Origin: an uncultured Lachnospiraceae bacterium
Lineage (GTDB): Bacteria > Bacillota > Clostridia > Lachnospirales > Lachnospiraceae
Reading direction: 5' to 3'
Assembly (NCBI GenBank): GCA_905235435.1
Contig: CAJOLD010000026.1
Coordinates: forward strand, 1 to 33,854
DNA: 33,854 bases
Positions 15,550-24,225 of this stretch are shown here, one piece after another (positions within the stretch are counted from its first letter, which is position 1; each line of letters opens with the position of its first letter). Both the position numbers and the translations under genes were made by a program. The notes beneath the pieces were generated by a model. That model saw only the letters and a program-made list of their open reading frames with translations, did not search any database and was not told the DNA's origin.

Positions 15550-17426
15550 TATGTAATCTCCTGTGTCTGCAGCCGGTATATCCTGCTGTACATGCCGTCC
15601 TGCGCGAGCAGTTCTTCGTGCGTGCCCTGCTGCGTGATCCGGCCCTTCTCAAATACGATGATGTTGTCTGCCTGCTGCAGTGTGGACACCCGGTGGGCAA
15701 TGAAGATCACCGTGGCCCCGTCCGTTCTCTCGCGGAGGGCCGCGCGGATCCTCTCGTCCGTCTCGGCGTCCACCGCCGAAAGCGCGTCGTCAAAGATCAT
15801 GACCGGGCATTCCCGGATGAGGGTCTGCGCGATCGCCGTCCGCTGCTTCTGGCCGCCGGAAAGCGTCACGCCCCGCTCGCCGACGAAGGTCTCAAAACCG
15901 GACGGGAAGCGCTGCGCCGTATCCAGAAGGTCCGCGGTGAGGCACGCCGCCTCCACGGCATCCATCCCGGCGTCATCCGCCGCGATGGCGATATTGTCTT
16001 TCAGAGAGCGTGAAAACAGGAAGGATTCCTGCTGCATCATCCCGATCGTGCCGCGAAGCTCGCTGACCGGGATCTCCCGGATGTCCCTGCCGCCCAGAGT
16101 GATGCGGCCCCCTCCCTCCTCCAGCGGATACAGCCGCTCCAGAAGGTACATCAGGGTGGATTTCCCGGCGCCGGTCGGGCCGAGGATGCCCAGGGTCGTC
16201 CCCGCCGGGATCGTGAGCGAGACGTCGCGGATCACCTGCTTGGGCGAGCCGGGGTAGGAGAAGCTGACATGCTCGAAGCAGATGTCCGGAGGGGCCGCGC
16301 TGCCCGCTGCTGCTGCCCCCAAAGTCTGCCAGACGGCGCCTTCCTCCGGCTCCTTCTCCACCTGCGGTTCATCCTCCGCGTTCATAATATAGCGGAGACG
16401 GTCGAGCGAGATGCCCGCCTTGCTCATCTCCGAGACCACGCGGCCCAGCGACCGCACCGGCCATACCAGCATGGTATTGTAGTAGACGAAGGCGATGAAC
16501 TGCCCCGCCGTGATCTGTCCTCTGACGCAGAAGACCGATCCCATCACGATGACCAGAATGTACTGCAGGCCGGTCATGAGATCGCCGACCACCCAGTTGA
16601 TGGTCAGGATCTTTATCAGGTGGATCCAGAAACCGGTGTAGTAGGCGTTCTGCTTTTCGAACCGCTCCCGCTCATACATCTCGCGGCCGAAGGCGCGGAC
16701 CACGCGGACCCCGGTCAGGTTCTCCTGCGCGATGGCGGAGAGCCTGCCCTCCTCCTCATCCGCCTTCTCAAAGGCCGACGCGATCCTGCTGTAGAAGAAA
16801 AGCGAATATCCGACGACCACAGGGATAAAGATGGACGCGATCAGCGTCATCTTCGGATCGATCTGCGCCATAAAAATGACGGAAAGGACGATCAGCACCA
16901 CTACTCTGATGAGCCCCGTCAGCTGTTCGGAGACAAAGACCTTGATCGTCTCCACGTCCGAGGTGCATCGCTGGATGATATCTCCGGTGCTGTTCGCGCC
17001 GTGCCAGGCGTAGGGCAGATGCTCGATCTTGTAAAACAGCCGGTCGCGCATCTCCTTGATAAAGGTCTCCGCCGCCAGCCCGTTCAGGCTGCGGAACAGA
17101 TACCGGCACAGGCCCGCAAGCAGGGCGACCGACATGATGAGCGCCGCGATCATCCAGGGTCTGGCGCGCAGCATCCCCACGCCGCCCGCAGCCTCCAGCC
17201 ACGAGAGCGCAAAGCCCGGCAGCTGCGGGGCTTTATCGGAGATCACGCTGTCGACCACAAAGGTGATCAGCCTGGGCTCCACCATGCTGAGGAAGGAGAC
17301 CAGCACCGCAAAGATCATTCCGGCAGCAAAAATATACCAGCTTCCGGAGAGGAAACAGCGCATCATGCCGAATCTGGTATAGGTTTCAGTTTTATCTTTT
17401 GTTCTTTTCATTCTGACCTTACTCAT
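15549..17426 (-). CDS. ABC exporter half-transporter, degenerate-site subunit
   Basis: This 625-residue protein has a six-helix exporter domain (about 20-330) followed by an ATPase domain: Walker A GPTGAGKST, canonical signature LSGGQKQR, Walker B VMIFDDALSAVD, and H-loop IAHRVST. The second acidic residue of Walker B is Asp rather than Glu, the hallmark of the non-hydrolysing site in heterodimeric exporters. The ATG at 17426 lies four bases after the stop of the GNAT-SGNH gene and has no clear Shine-Dalgarno sequence, so it probably relies on translational coupling. An in-frame ATG at 17411 with AAGGTC upstream is an alternative start. Confidence 0.9.
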   Translation of the reverse strand: MSKVRMKRTKDKTETYTRFGMMRCFLSGSWYIFAAGMIFAVLVSFLSMVEPRLITFVVDSVISDKAPQLPGFALSWLEAAGGVGMLRARPWMIAALIMSVALLAGLCRYLFRSLNGLAAETFIKEMRDRLFYKIEHLPYAWHGANSTGDIIQRCTSDVETIKVFVSEQLTGLIRVVVLIVLSVIFMAQIDPKMTLIASIFIPVVVGYSLFFYSRIASAFEKADEEEGRLSAIAQENLTGVRVVRAFGREMYERERFEKQNAYYTGFWIHLIKILTINWVVGDLMTGLQYILVIVMGSVFCVRGQITAGQFIAFVYYNTMLVWPVRSLGRVVSEMSKAGISLDRLRYIMNAEDEPQVEKEPEEGAVWQTLGAAAAGSAAPPDICFEHVSFSYPGSPKQVIRDVSLTIPAGTTLGILGPTGAGKSTLMYLLERLYPLEEGGGRITLGGRDIREIPVSELRGTIGMMQQESFLFSRSLKDNIAIAADDAGMDAVEAACLTADLLDTAQRFPSGFETFVGERGVTLSGGQKQRTAIAQTLIRECPVMIFDDALSAVDAETDERIRAALRERTDGATVIFIAHRVSTLQQADNIIVFEKGRITQQGTHEELLAQDGMYSRIYRLQTQEIT

Positions 17427-17430
17427 TGTG

Positions 17431-18459
17431 TCATTGTGTCAGTTCTTTTATCAGCCTGCTCATCTCTCCGGCGAAGGTCCTGTGCCCTTCCGCGGAGAAA
17501 TGAATATGATCATACGCGAGGGAGACATTCCAGTCTGCCGCGTCCGCAAACAGGACGCCGGCCTCCCCGGAGAGCCGGCGGAACGCGTCGTTCATCTTCC
17601 TGCTCTCGGCATAGGCCGCCTGAAGATACGGGTCCGGCAGATCAGGGCTGCCGGACGGGACCGGAGCGATGATCAGGATCTGCTCCGGCGAAAGCTCCCG
17701 CGTCAGATACGCCAGATACTCCTGCATCCTCCTGACCGGCCCGGAGGCGTCCGGGAGGCTGAGGCCGAGGACATCGTTGGTCCCCAGCATTGTGCAGAGA
17801 ATGCCGCCGTCCTTCACCTTCGCGACAAGCCCGTCCAGATAGGCATGGCCGCGCGTGACGACGGGCAGACGCCGCCCGTTTTGCCCTTCGGGAATCACCT
17901 CAAAGCGCTCCCCGAGGTTTTTGGCGGTGATGGAAGTCCAGCACGCCTCTTCGGGATACCTTCCGTCCTCCATATCCGCCGGATCGTAGCCCCATGTGTT
18001 TGAATCTCCGTAAAACACCAGGGTCCTTCTCAGGGCTTTTTCCATGCGGATACACCGGAAGGTCTCCCCCAGGATGGGCTTACTGCCGCAGAACCGGTAT
18101 CCCATCTTCAGATAGAATTCTGTCTTATTGTCGCGGCTCTCCACCACGCTCTTCCGGTATCCCTCTTCCAGGGCCCATGCTTCACACTCGCGGATCACCA
18201 TCGTCCCGATCCCCCGGTGCCTGTACTCCGGCAGGACGACGACGCGTCCGATCATCACACTGTCTGCCCCTGTCTCATACATCCTCGCCGTGGCGGCCGG
18301 AAATCCTTCATCCAGCGCGACCACATAGCGGGTGCCCGGGCCGTCATGCTCATCAAACTCCTGCCGCAGGGGGATGTTGTGCTTCCGCGCCATCGCCTGG
18401 ATGCGGACATAATATGCCCCTGCCTTTTCCCATAATTCCGATGCTCTGATGATCTCCAT
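17431..18459 (-). CDS. GNAT acetyltransferase fused to SGNH/GDSL hydrolase
   Basis: This 342-residue protein fuses two enzymes. Residues 1-148 are a GNAT-type N-acyltransferase with the acetyl-CoA-binding motif VVVLPEYRHRGIGT. Residues 150-342 are an SGNH esterase/lipase: block I FYGDSNTWG with the nucleophile serine, GTND as block III, and DHIHF as block V giving the catalytic Asp-His. No signal peptide is seen, so it should act in the cytoplasm. The natural start is ATG 18459 after AGAGGG; the longer reading frame to 18609 is unsupported. It leads the operon with the two ABC half-transporters, which suggests it adds or removes an acyl group on what they export or on what confers resistance. 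That link is inference. Confidence 0.85.
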   Translation of the reverse strand: MEIIRASELWEKAGAYYVRIQAMARKHNIPLRQEFDEHDGPGTRYVVALDEGFPAATARMYETGADSVMIGRVVVLPEYRHRGIGTMVIRECEAWALEEGYRKSVVESRDNKTEFYLKMGYRFCGSKPILGETFRCIRMEKALRRTLVFYGDSNTWGYDPADMEDGRYPEEACWTSITAKNLGERFEVIPEGQNGRRLPVVTRGHAYLDGLVAKVKDGGILCTMLGTNDVLGLSLPDASGPVRRMQEYLAYLTRELSPEQILIIAPVPSGSPDLPDPYLQAAYAESRKMNDAFRRLSGEAGVLFADAADWNVSLAYDHIHFSAEGHRTFAGEMSRLIKELTQ

Positions 18460-18497
18460 GCCGGGCCCTCTTTTCAAACCGTTTTTCGTTCTTTCCC

Positions 18498-18506
18498 AGT
18501 ATAACA
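18498..18506 (-). promoter_or_regulatory. extended -10 promoter of the GNAT-SGNH/ABC operon
   Basis: On the minus strand TGT-TATACT (18506-18498) forms an extended -10 element about 40 bases before the ATG at 18459. The -35 region (GTGTCA) is poor, as is common for extended -10 promoters. Confidence 0.5.
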
Positions 18507-18564
18507 CAAAAGCGCGGGCCTGACACTTGCGGCGCGGCATCCGGCAGTGTACAACCATACAGCA

Positions 18565-18593
18565 AGCCGCCGGCATCTCATCTGCCGGCGGCT
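18565..18593 (-). terminator. GC-rich hairpin after the Crp/Fnr gene, probable terminator
   Basis: An 11-base-pair perfect stem (18565-18575 with 18583-18593, AGCCGCCGGCA) with a seven-base loop lies 20 bases after the Crp/Fnr stop codon. The minus-strand tail (TGCTGTATGG) is only weakly T-rich, so termination efficiency is uncertain. Confidence 0.6.
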
Positions 18594-18612
18594 CTTCATT
18601 TCTGATCATGAT

Positions 18613-19182
18613 TTATTTTTGGGAATTGCGGACTCTGCTGAGCGTGACCGGTGTGATATTCAGGAAGGAAGCGATCTTTCCGTGACTCACCTGGTCGATC
18701 AGGCCCGGATACTCCTCCAGGAACCATTCGTACCGCTCGGCAGCGCTTTTCAGATACAGCATCTTTTTGGTCTTCCAGTGATACTGGAGCCTCTTCACCA
18801 TGATCTGCAGGTAGAGGGCGGCGATCTCCGGATACTCATTCTGCAGGTTCAGCAGAATCTCCATCGGCATCGTGAAGACCTCGCACTCCGTGATCGTCTC
18901 AAGCGCGATCTCGGACTCCTCCGCACCCAGATACTCCGAGCCGTAGATCACATCTCCCGGATCCGTCACGAAGCAGATCGTGATCTCCTGGCCTGCGTTG
19001 TTATACATATAGCCCCATATCTTACCCCTGATCAGGAATCTGACATTCTGCTCTTTCTCCCCCATCTCGCTCAGGATGCTGTGCGGAGCAAACGTCTCGA
19101 TGGCAGCGTATTTTTCAATGACCGACCGAAGGGACGGGTCTTTAACAGGGATCATATCATTCAGGAAATGCCTGACCTGCAT
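18613..19182 (-). CDS. Crp/Fnr-family transcriptional regulator
   Basis: This 189-residue protein has an N-terminal cyclic-nucleotide-binding-like jelly roll (about 15-115, containing FLIRGKIWGYMYN and DPGDVIYGSEYLG) and a C-terminal helix-turn-helix (about 160-185, SHGKIASFLNITPVTLSRVR). It is short for Crp/Fnr, with a compact DNA-binding domain. No Fnr-type cysteine cluster is visible, and the ligand is unknown. ATG 19182 is chosen because GAGGTG lies six bases upstream; the GTG at 19191 overlaps no such site. It lies 18 bases after the frameshifted gene, so it is the last gene of that operon and may regulate it. Confidence 0.83.
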   Translation of the reverse strand: MQVRHFLNDMIPVKDPSLRSVIEKYAAIETFAPHSILSEMGEKEQNVRFLIRGKIWGYMYNNAGQEITICFVTDPGDVIYGSEYLGAEESEIALETITECEVFTMPMEILLNLQNEYPEIAALYLQIMVKRLQYHWKTKKMLYLKSAAERYEWFLEEYPGLIDQVSHGKIASFLNITPVTLSRVRNSQK

Positions 19183-19200
19183 ACTAAACACCTCACATTA

Positions 19201-20960
19201 TCATATGTTAACGTCATCCCCGTCCATCAATTCAAAGAAGTACCAGGTGCCGGCACCGACTTTGATGTCGATGGCGGTCTCTTCCGGCTCCGGGATGAAG
19301 TAAGCGCAGTCGAAGCCGCGCGAGGGCTTCGGCATCGGAGTGGTCTGCGTGGTTTCCTCTCCGGTCTCGGGATTGCGGATCCCGCTGCAGCCGCCGCGCA
19401 CGATGATGCGCACATTGCTGGTGTGCGGCGCGTAGTTCTGCACGCCCCAGCGGCCGCCGCCGAAGGCGGTAAAGATGCATTTCTCATCGCTCGAGCAGTA
19501 GACCTTCTGCCCCATGGACAGGTGCTTCGCCATGGTCTCCCATACCTTCTGCGGGAAGCGGTAGAAGTCCGCGTAGTTGTGCGGCACGTTGATGACAAAG
19601 ACACGGCCCGCGCCGTAGTCCTCCTCGGTCATGACCGGGGTGTTGAATTCACGGCAGCATACGGTGATGTCGCACCAGGTGGCGTTATCTTTGGTCGACA
19701 GCACGTCGAAGCGTACCGGGCCCTTGCCGCGGACGATGTCCCCGGACGTGTAGTTGCGGTTGGCGATCATGTATTCTTCGCCCTCGACCGTGCGGTCGGT
19801 CGGCTGCACGGAGGTGAGGCCGCGGATCCCGCGATCCCAGGTCTCTTTGAGGAAGCCCTGGGTCATCACCAGGCTGCCGCCGCCGCGGACGTATTTTTCG
19901 ATCTTCGTGATGATCTCCGGATCCTTGGCGGAGCTGCGGGTCACGAAGACGACCGGCGCGTCGGCGCGAAACTCCGGCGTCGGCTCAAAGGCGATCCCGC
20001 CCATGCCCATGTAGTTGTAGAGCAGAACGGTTCGTAGACCGACACGCCCGTCGGCGTTCCCAGGCTGCCGGCGATGGCATCGATCCTGCGCAGATCCTTG
20101 GTCATCGCGGGAAGGACGTTGGTCTTCGGCTCGATCATGAACTCAAAGTTCCAGAGGGTCAGCTCCTTCGCGCCGCCGAGGATGGTCAGTTCGGCCTGCT
20201 CCAGGAAGCGGTTGATATTGTCGCCGGAGCCGCCGGCGTCGATCCATCCGCCGCCGTTGCGCCCGGGCGCGGTATTCTCCAGAAAACGCATGATGCTGTA
20301 GGAATGATAGCGCTGCATATGCTGCGCGTTGTACACGGGCTCGCGCGTCTCGGTCCCCGTGTAGATCATATCGAAAATATCCCTCTCCTTCTCCGGGTTG
20401 TAGCCCGTCTCATGATAGCTCTTGTACCACGCGGGATATTTGATGATGAAGTTGAGTTTCGGATTGACCTTCTTCGCGGCGTCCACGATCACATGGGAGA
20501 AATCCTCCATCAGATCCAGCCGGTATTCGGCCCACGACCGCGCGCCTCTGGCCTCGATGCACTTTTCGCACTTGCATGCGGTAAAGAAAAAGTCATCCAG
20601 GATGATCTCATCGAAGACCTCGGCGAGATCCTCGATCAGCCGGACGTACGTGCTGCGGTGCTCCTCATCCGTGTAGCAGAAAGTCCCGAAGATGGAAGGT
20701 TTCGGCTTCCCGTTCACCAGCGCCGTCGACGTGATGCCGCCGGACACCTCTATGCCGTGCCTCTCAAAGATCTCCTTCGCCCGGCGCAGCTTCTCCTTCG
20801 GAACGTCGATCTGCGCGCGATGGTTCTCCAGGTAGACCTTGTCGAGCGGCGCGTACATCTCAAATGTCTCAATGTCCTTCTCCAGCTGCTCATCGGTCAC
20901 ATCCAGCAGATAGTAGGCCCATACATAGGCGGCCAGGCGAAAATTCTCAAAAGACTTCAT
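19201..20960 (-). pseudogene. TIM-barrel-like carbohydrate-associated protein split by a frameshift
   Basis: Two reading frames together make one protein of about 585 residues. The first (from ATG 20960 after an AGGAGGG site) runs through a barrel-like region with EIILDDFFFTACKCEKC and APGRNGGGWIDAGG to VSVYEPF near 20025; the second carries on at LLYNYMGMGG (about 20020) and ends at 19201, with a Rossmann-like segment (APVVFVTRSSAKDPEII) similar to glutamine-amidotransferase-like or ThuA-like domains. The frames differ by a net loss of one base (modulo three). No slippery heptamer is visible. Both halves keep a normal protein pattern, so the lesion is recent or a sequencing error. Function unknown; the MFS permease and Crp/Fnr neighbours suggest sugar or glycoside use. 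Confidence 0.75.
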
Positions 20961-20986
20961 GATCGATCACCCTCCTTTTATTCCAT

Positions 20987-22150
20987 TCACTTTCCCGTGA
21001 CTTTTTCGATGCTCTCATGCATGATGAACATTCCGGCAAGCAAAATGCCGAGGTAGATGGGATAAAGCCCCAGCTTGGACAGGAACCCGAAAAGGGGCGG
21101 CATAAAGCTGGTCCCGATGTAGGCGCTCGCCATCTGGATCCCGATGATCGCCTGCGACTTGTCCGCGCCGAAGTTCTTCGGCGTGGAGTGGATCATGCAG
21201 GGATAGACGGGGGCACAGCCGAGTCCGATAATGACGAGTCCCGCGAGGGCGGCCTTCTCTCCCAGCGGCAGCAGCAGGATGATGATGCCGGCTGCGATGA
21301 TGCCCTGTCCGAGCCTTACCATGGCCTTGTCATCCAGTTTGATCGTGATAAAGCCGCTGATCGCGCGGCCGACCGTGATCCCGATGTAAAAGAGGCCGGC
21401 GTAGCTTGCCGCCGTCACGGCGGGGATCCCTTTGAAGATCGCAAGGAAGCTGCTTGCCCACAGACCGGTCGTCGATTCGAGGGCGCAGTAGCAGAAAAAG
21501 CAGATCATGACTTCCTTCGCGCCTGGAATCCTGACCACCTGCGCGAGAGACAATGCCTTCCCCGAACCGCCGTCCGCTCCGCCTTCCACCGCGTCAGGAC
21601 GTTCCTTCCAGAGCGGAATGGACATCACAAGGACGAGGGTCAGGCAGATCTGGATGATGGAAACGATCCGGTAGCCCATGTTCCATCCCATCTGCCGTGA
21701 GAGCGCGAAGCCCATCACATACGGTCCGGCCGCGGCACCGATGCCCCACATGCAGTGCAGCCAGCTCATATGACGGCTCTCATAATGCAGCGCCACATAA
21801 TTATTCAGCGACGCATCCACACTCCCGGCGCCGAGGCCGTAGGGAATGGCCCAGACGCAGAGCAGGCCGAAGGAATGCGTGACTGAGAATCCGAACAGCG
21901 CGAACGCCGTCATGCCCACGCTGATCGCGGTGATCTTCCCCGTCCCGAGTTTCCTGGTGAGCCTGTCGCTCATCAGACTCGAAACGACCGTTCCCAGCGC
22001 AATGATCATCGAGATAATGCCGGCGTAAGAGACCGGCACGGCAAGCTCTCCGTACATCACGGGCCAGGCTGATCCGAGAAGGCCGTCAGGCAGGCCGAGG
22101 CTGATAAACGAAATGTAGATAATGGCAAGCAGCAACTGGAACAAGAGCAT
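20987..22150 (-). CDS. MFS permease, probably for a sugar or related solute
   Basis: This 387-residue protein has about 12 hydrophobic helices and an MFS loop 2-3 motif (SDRLTRKLGTGKI). The opening FISLGLPDGLLGSAWPVM is typical of the FucP-like or YfnC-like group of MFS carriers. The start is uncertain: ATG 22150 lies only about three bases after AAAGGAGG, while the TTG two codons on (22144) has better spacing. It precedes the frameshifted gene by 26 bases and follows the metallopeptidase by 51 bases on the same strand, so it may share its transcript. The substrate is inferred only from its neighbours. Confidence 0.83.
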   Translation of the reverse strand: MLLFQLLLAIIYISFISLGLPDGLLGSAWPVMYGELAVPVSYAGIISMIIALGTVVSSLMSDRLTRKLGTGKITAISVGMTAFALFGFSVTHSFGLLCVWAIPYGLGAGSVDASLNNYVALHYESRHMSWLHCMWGIGAAAGPYVMGFALSRQMGWNMGYRIVSIIQICLTLVLVMSIPLWKERPDAVEGGADGGSGKALSLAQVVRIPGAKEVMICFFCYCALESTTGLWASSFLAIFKGIPAVTAASYAGLFYIGITVGRAISGFITIKLDDKAMVRLGQGIIAAGIIILLLPLGEKAALAGLVIIGLGCAPVYPCMIHSTPKNFGADKSQAIIGIQMASAYIGTSFMPPLFGFLSKLGLYPIYLGILLAGMFIMHESIEKVTGK

Positions 22151-22201
22151 CTCCTCCTTTTAGGTTATTGGTTATTGTGTAATTCTTTGTATGTTGCTGT
22201 A

Positions 22202-22588
22202 TCATTCTTTCGCGTGCGCAAGGTAGTATTTCATCATCCTTTCGCGGTCTTCTTCGATCAGCGTCCCCTTATAGAAGAGGCCCGCGCGGGTCTCCAGATG
22301 ATGGAGGAATTCGTGGCGCAGCGTCTCGCGGACCTGCCTCCGGATGGTCTCCGCCGGCGCGCTTCCCATGGTGCGCATGAAGGATCCGTAGTAGAGCACG
22401 ATCTGTTTTCCCATGATCCCGCCGTAGGAGTACGTCCCGAGGATATAGAGGTCGTCGGCGACGCGCCCGGGGTGCAGATAGACGGCCGGGTCGATCAGGA
22501 CGCCCCCGTTCAGGTCCTCGTGCACATAGTCCGGGAGCTCATCCATCTCCTCTTTGACCATCTCTTCAAATTCATCGATCGATATCAT
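22202..22588 (-). CDS. zincin-like metallopeptidase family protein (PF06262 type)
   Basis: This 128-residue protein is a minimal zincin-type metallopeptidase. The zinc-binding helix reads LRHEFLHHLE, giving HExxH, and the preceding GKQIVLYYGSF strand matches the family. The start is ATG 22588 with GAGG about seven bases upstream. No signal peptide, so cytoplasmic. Its physiological substrate is unknown. It has its own near-consensus promoter. Confidence 0.85.
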   Translation of the reverse strand: MISIDEFEEMVKEEMDELPDYVHEDLNGGVLIDPAVYLHPGRVADDLYILGTYSYGGIMGKQIVLYYGSFMRTMGSAPAETIRRQVRETLRHEFLHHLETRAGLFYKGTLIEEDRERMMKYYLAHAKE

Positions 22589-22623
22589 AAATGCCCTCTG
22601 TTTTGTATTTATGTCCTGCCATC

Positions 22624-22652
22624 ACTATAAAGAATCCGGCCGCCTAATGCAA
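22624..22652 (-). promoter_or_regulatory. promoter of the metallopeptidase (and perhaps MFS) operon
   Basis: On the minus strand: TTGCAT (22652-22647), 17-base spacer, TATAGT (22629-22624), about 30 bases before ATG 22588. No equally good promoter is visible in the 50 bases before the MFS gene. Confidence 0.65.
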
Positions 22653-22728
22653 GAACATAACGACGTTTTTTCATTCGCTGCAGGGCAGGAAGTGAATGAC
22701 AACAATGAATGACTTGCAGGCACCGGCA

Positions 22729-22737
22729 TGGTATAAT
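22729..22737 (+). promoter_or_regulatory. extended -10 promoter of the six-hairpin glycosidase gene
   Basis: TGG-TATAAT (22729-22737) is a perfect extended -10 element. The best -35 at 17 bases is ATGACT, which is weak. Transcription would begin near 22744, leaving a leader of about 80 bases. Confidence 0.6.
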
Positions 22738-22824
22738 CATATTGGTGAAAAACTATGATCCCCGGCACATTCCGGGAGAAAGGAAGGTCCGGTCCCCACG
22801 GGCGCCCGGGCCGCGCGTACTGCC

Positions 22825-24210
22825 ATGAGAGAACGAGTTCCTGCTGATCTTCTGCGGGGCGGGATTCCCGTCTTCCGCACGGATTCCCCGGATCTTGACC
22901 GGGCATGGAATCTGGCTGTTGACGACATGCTTTATAATGTCGGGCTCTTTAAGGACGGGCTGCTTAAAGAAAAGGTGCCCGTACTGCTTGCCGGCGGCGG
23001 CTACGACACGCCCTGGACGAGGGACGCCGCGATCAATACCTGGAACGCGGCGGGCCTGCTCCTTCCGGAGGTGGCAAAGAATACACTGCTCTCCGTCCTC
23101 ACCGAGGATGAATACGGCCGCAGGATCGGCGGTCAGTACTGGGACGCCGTCATCTGGACGACCGGCGCCTACCGCTACTGGCTCTACACCGGCGACGATG
23201 CCTTTCTTCCGCTGATCAGGGAATGCACGGTCAATTCCCTGGCTTATTTTGAGGATACCGAGTGGGATGAGAAGATGGGTCTGTTTCGCGGGCCTGCCTG
23301 CTACGGCGACGGAATAGCGGCGTATCCGGACCGGTATGTGACCGTCGGCGGCGGCATCCTGGCCTGGCCGGAGCACGTGCCCCCCGAGGAGCGGGCGCCA
23401 AAGGGATACGGTATCCCGCTGTTTACCGTCTCCACCAACTGTCTCTACGCGGAATGTTACCGCCTCGCCCACGTGATGACCGGGGACGCGCGTTATGCCG
23501 AAAAGCACGAAGCCCTGAAGGCGCGCATCAATGAAGTGTTCTGGGATGAGAAGAAGGGGATCTACGATTACGCCGTGGATGCCAAAGGCCGGGAGGACCG
23601 GCAGGAAGCCCTCGGGCAGAGCTTTGCCATCCTGTTTGATATCGCGGACGATGAAAAAAAGGCGCGGATCCTCGAAAACTGCGTGGTCTCGGAGAACGGC
23701 ATCTGCTGTCTGTATCCCACCTACGAGCGCTACCTGCCCTACGGGATCGGCCGGCATTCCGGGACCGTCTGGCCCTTTGCCCAGGCCTTCTTTGCGGACG
23801 CGGCCGTCTCTCTTCGCCCGGACCGGTCAGCCTTCGAGCTTGAGACCCTCACCCGGAACGCGCTGCGCTCCGGTCAGTTCTACGAGATCTATCATCCGCA
23901 GACCGGCGAGCCCTACGGCGGCGCGCAGGAGACCGACGGCCCGATGAAGCCCGACTGGGCATCCGTGCCGCATCAGACCTGGAGCGCGACCGGCTATCTG
24001 CGCATGCTGCTCTTCGACCTTGCGGGCCTGCACATCAGCGAAGACGGGATCCACATCCATCCCGCGCGGATCGCGGATATACAGACCCTCACCCTTGAAG
24101 GCCTCCGCTATCGCGGTGCGGTGATCGACCTGACCGTCACCCCCGGCGGCTGGGACAAAGAGGCCTTCGTGCCGGCGGACGCCGCAGGCAAAGTGAGCAT
24201 CACGCTGTAA
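22825..24210 (+). CDS. six-hairpin glycosidase (MGH1-like/GH63-related)
   Basis: This 461-residue protein looks like an (alpha/alpha)6-barrel glycosidase. Landmarks are GYDTPWTRDAAINTWNAAG near residue 58 (an acidic residue in this W-T-R-D loop is a common general acid), WDAVIWTTGAYRYW, ALGQSFAILFDIAD, HSGTVWPFAQAFFADAA and, close to the end, HQTWSATGYLRML. No signal peptide is present, so it should act in the cytoplasm on imported oligosaccharides. The start is weak: no good Shine-Dalgarno sequence precedes ATG 22825, the in-frame stop at 22756 excludes an upstream start, and a 30-codon reading frame (ATG 22755) overlaps the beginning. Substrate not determinable. Confidence 0.8.
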   Translation: MRERVPADLLRGGIPVFRTDSPDLDRAWNLAVDDMLYNVGLFKDGLLKEKVPVLLAGGGYDTPWTRDAAINTWNAAGLLLPEVAKNTLLSVLTEDEYGRRIGGQYWDAVIWTTGAYRYWLYTGDDAFLPLIRECTVNSLAYFEDTEWDEKMGLFRGPACYGDGIAAYPDRYVTVGGGILAWPEHVPPEERAPKGYGIPLFTVSTNCLYAECYRLAHVMTGDARYAEKHEALKARINEVFWDEKKGIYDYAVDAKGREDRQEALGQSFAILFDIADDEKKARILENCVVSENGICCLYPTYERYLPYGIGRHSGTVWPFAQAFFADAAVSLRPDRSAFELETLTRNALRSGQFYEIYHPQTGEPYGGAQETDGPMKPDWASVPHQTWSATGYLRMLLFDLAGLHISEDGIHIHPARIADIQTLTLEGLRYRGAVIDLTVTPGGWDKEAFVPADAAGKVSITL

Positions 24211-24225
24211 ACGCGCGCGCAAAGA

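Noticed and set aside
16269-17672. 467-codon and similar long plus-strand frames opposite the ABC exporter genes
   Set aside because: Same reason: antisense frames rich in Arg/His/Asp/Gln with no motif, while the minus-strand frames are clear ABC exporters.
18547-20037. 496-codon plus-strand frame opposite the Crp/Fnr gene and the frameshifted gene
   Set aside because: Its composition (His/Asp/Val/Leu/Arg-rich, no helices or motifs) is that of an antisense shadow, and it spans two well-supported minus-strand genes.
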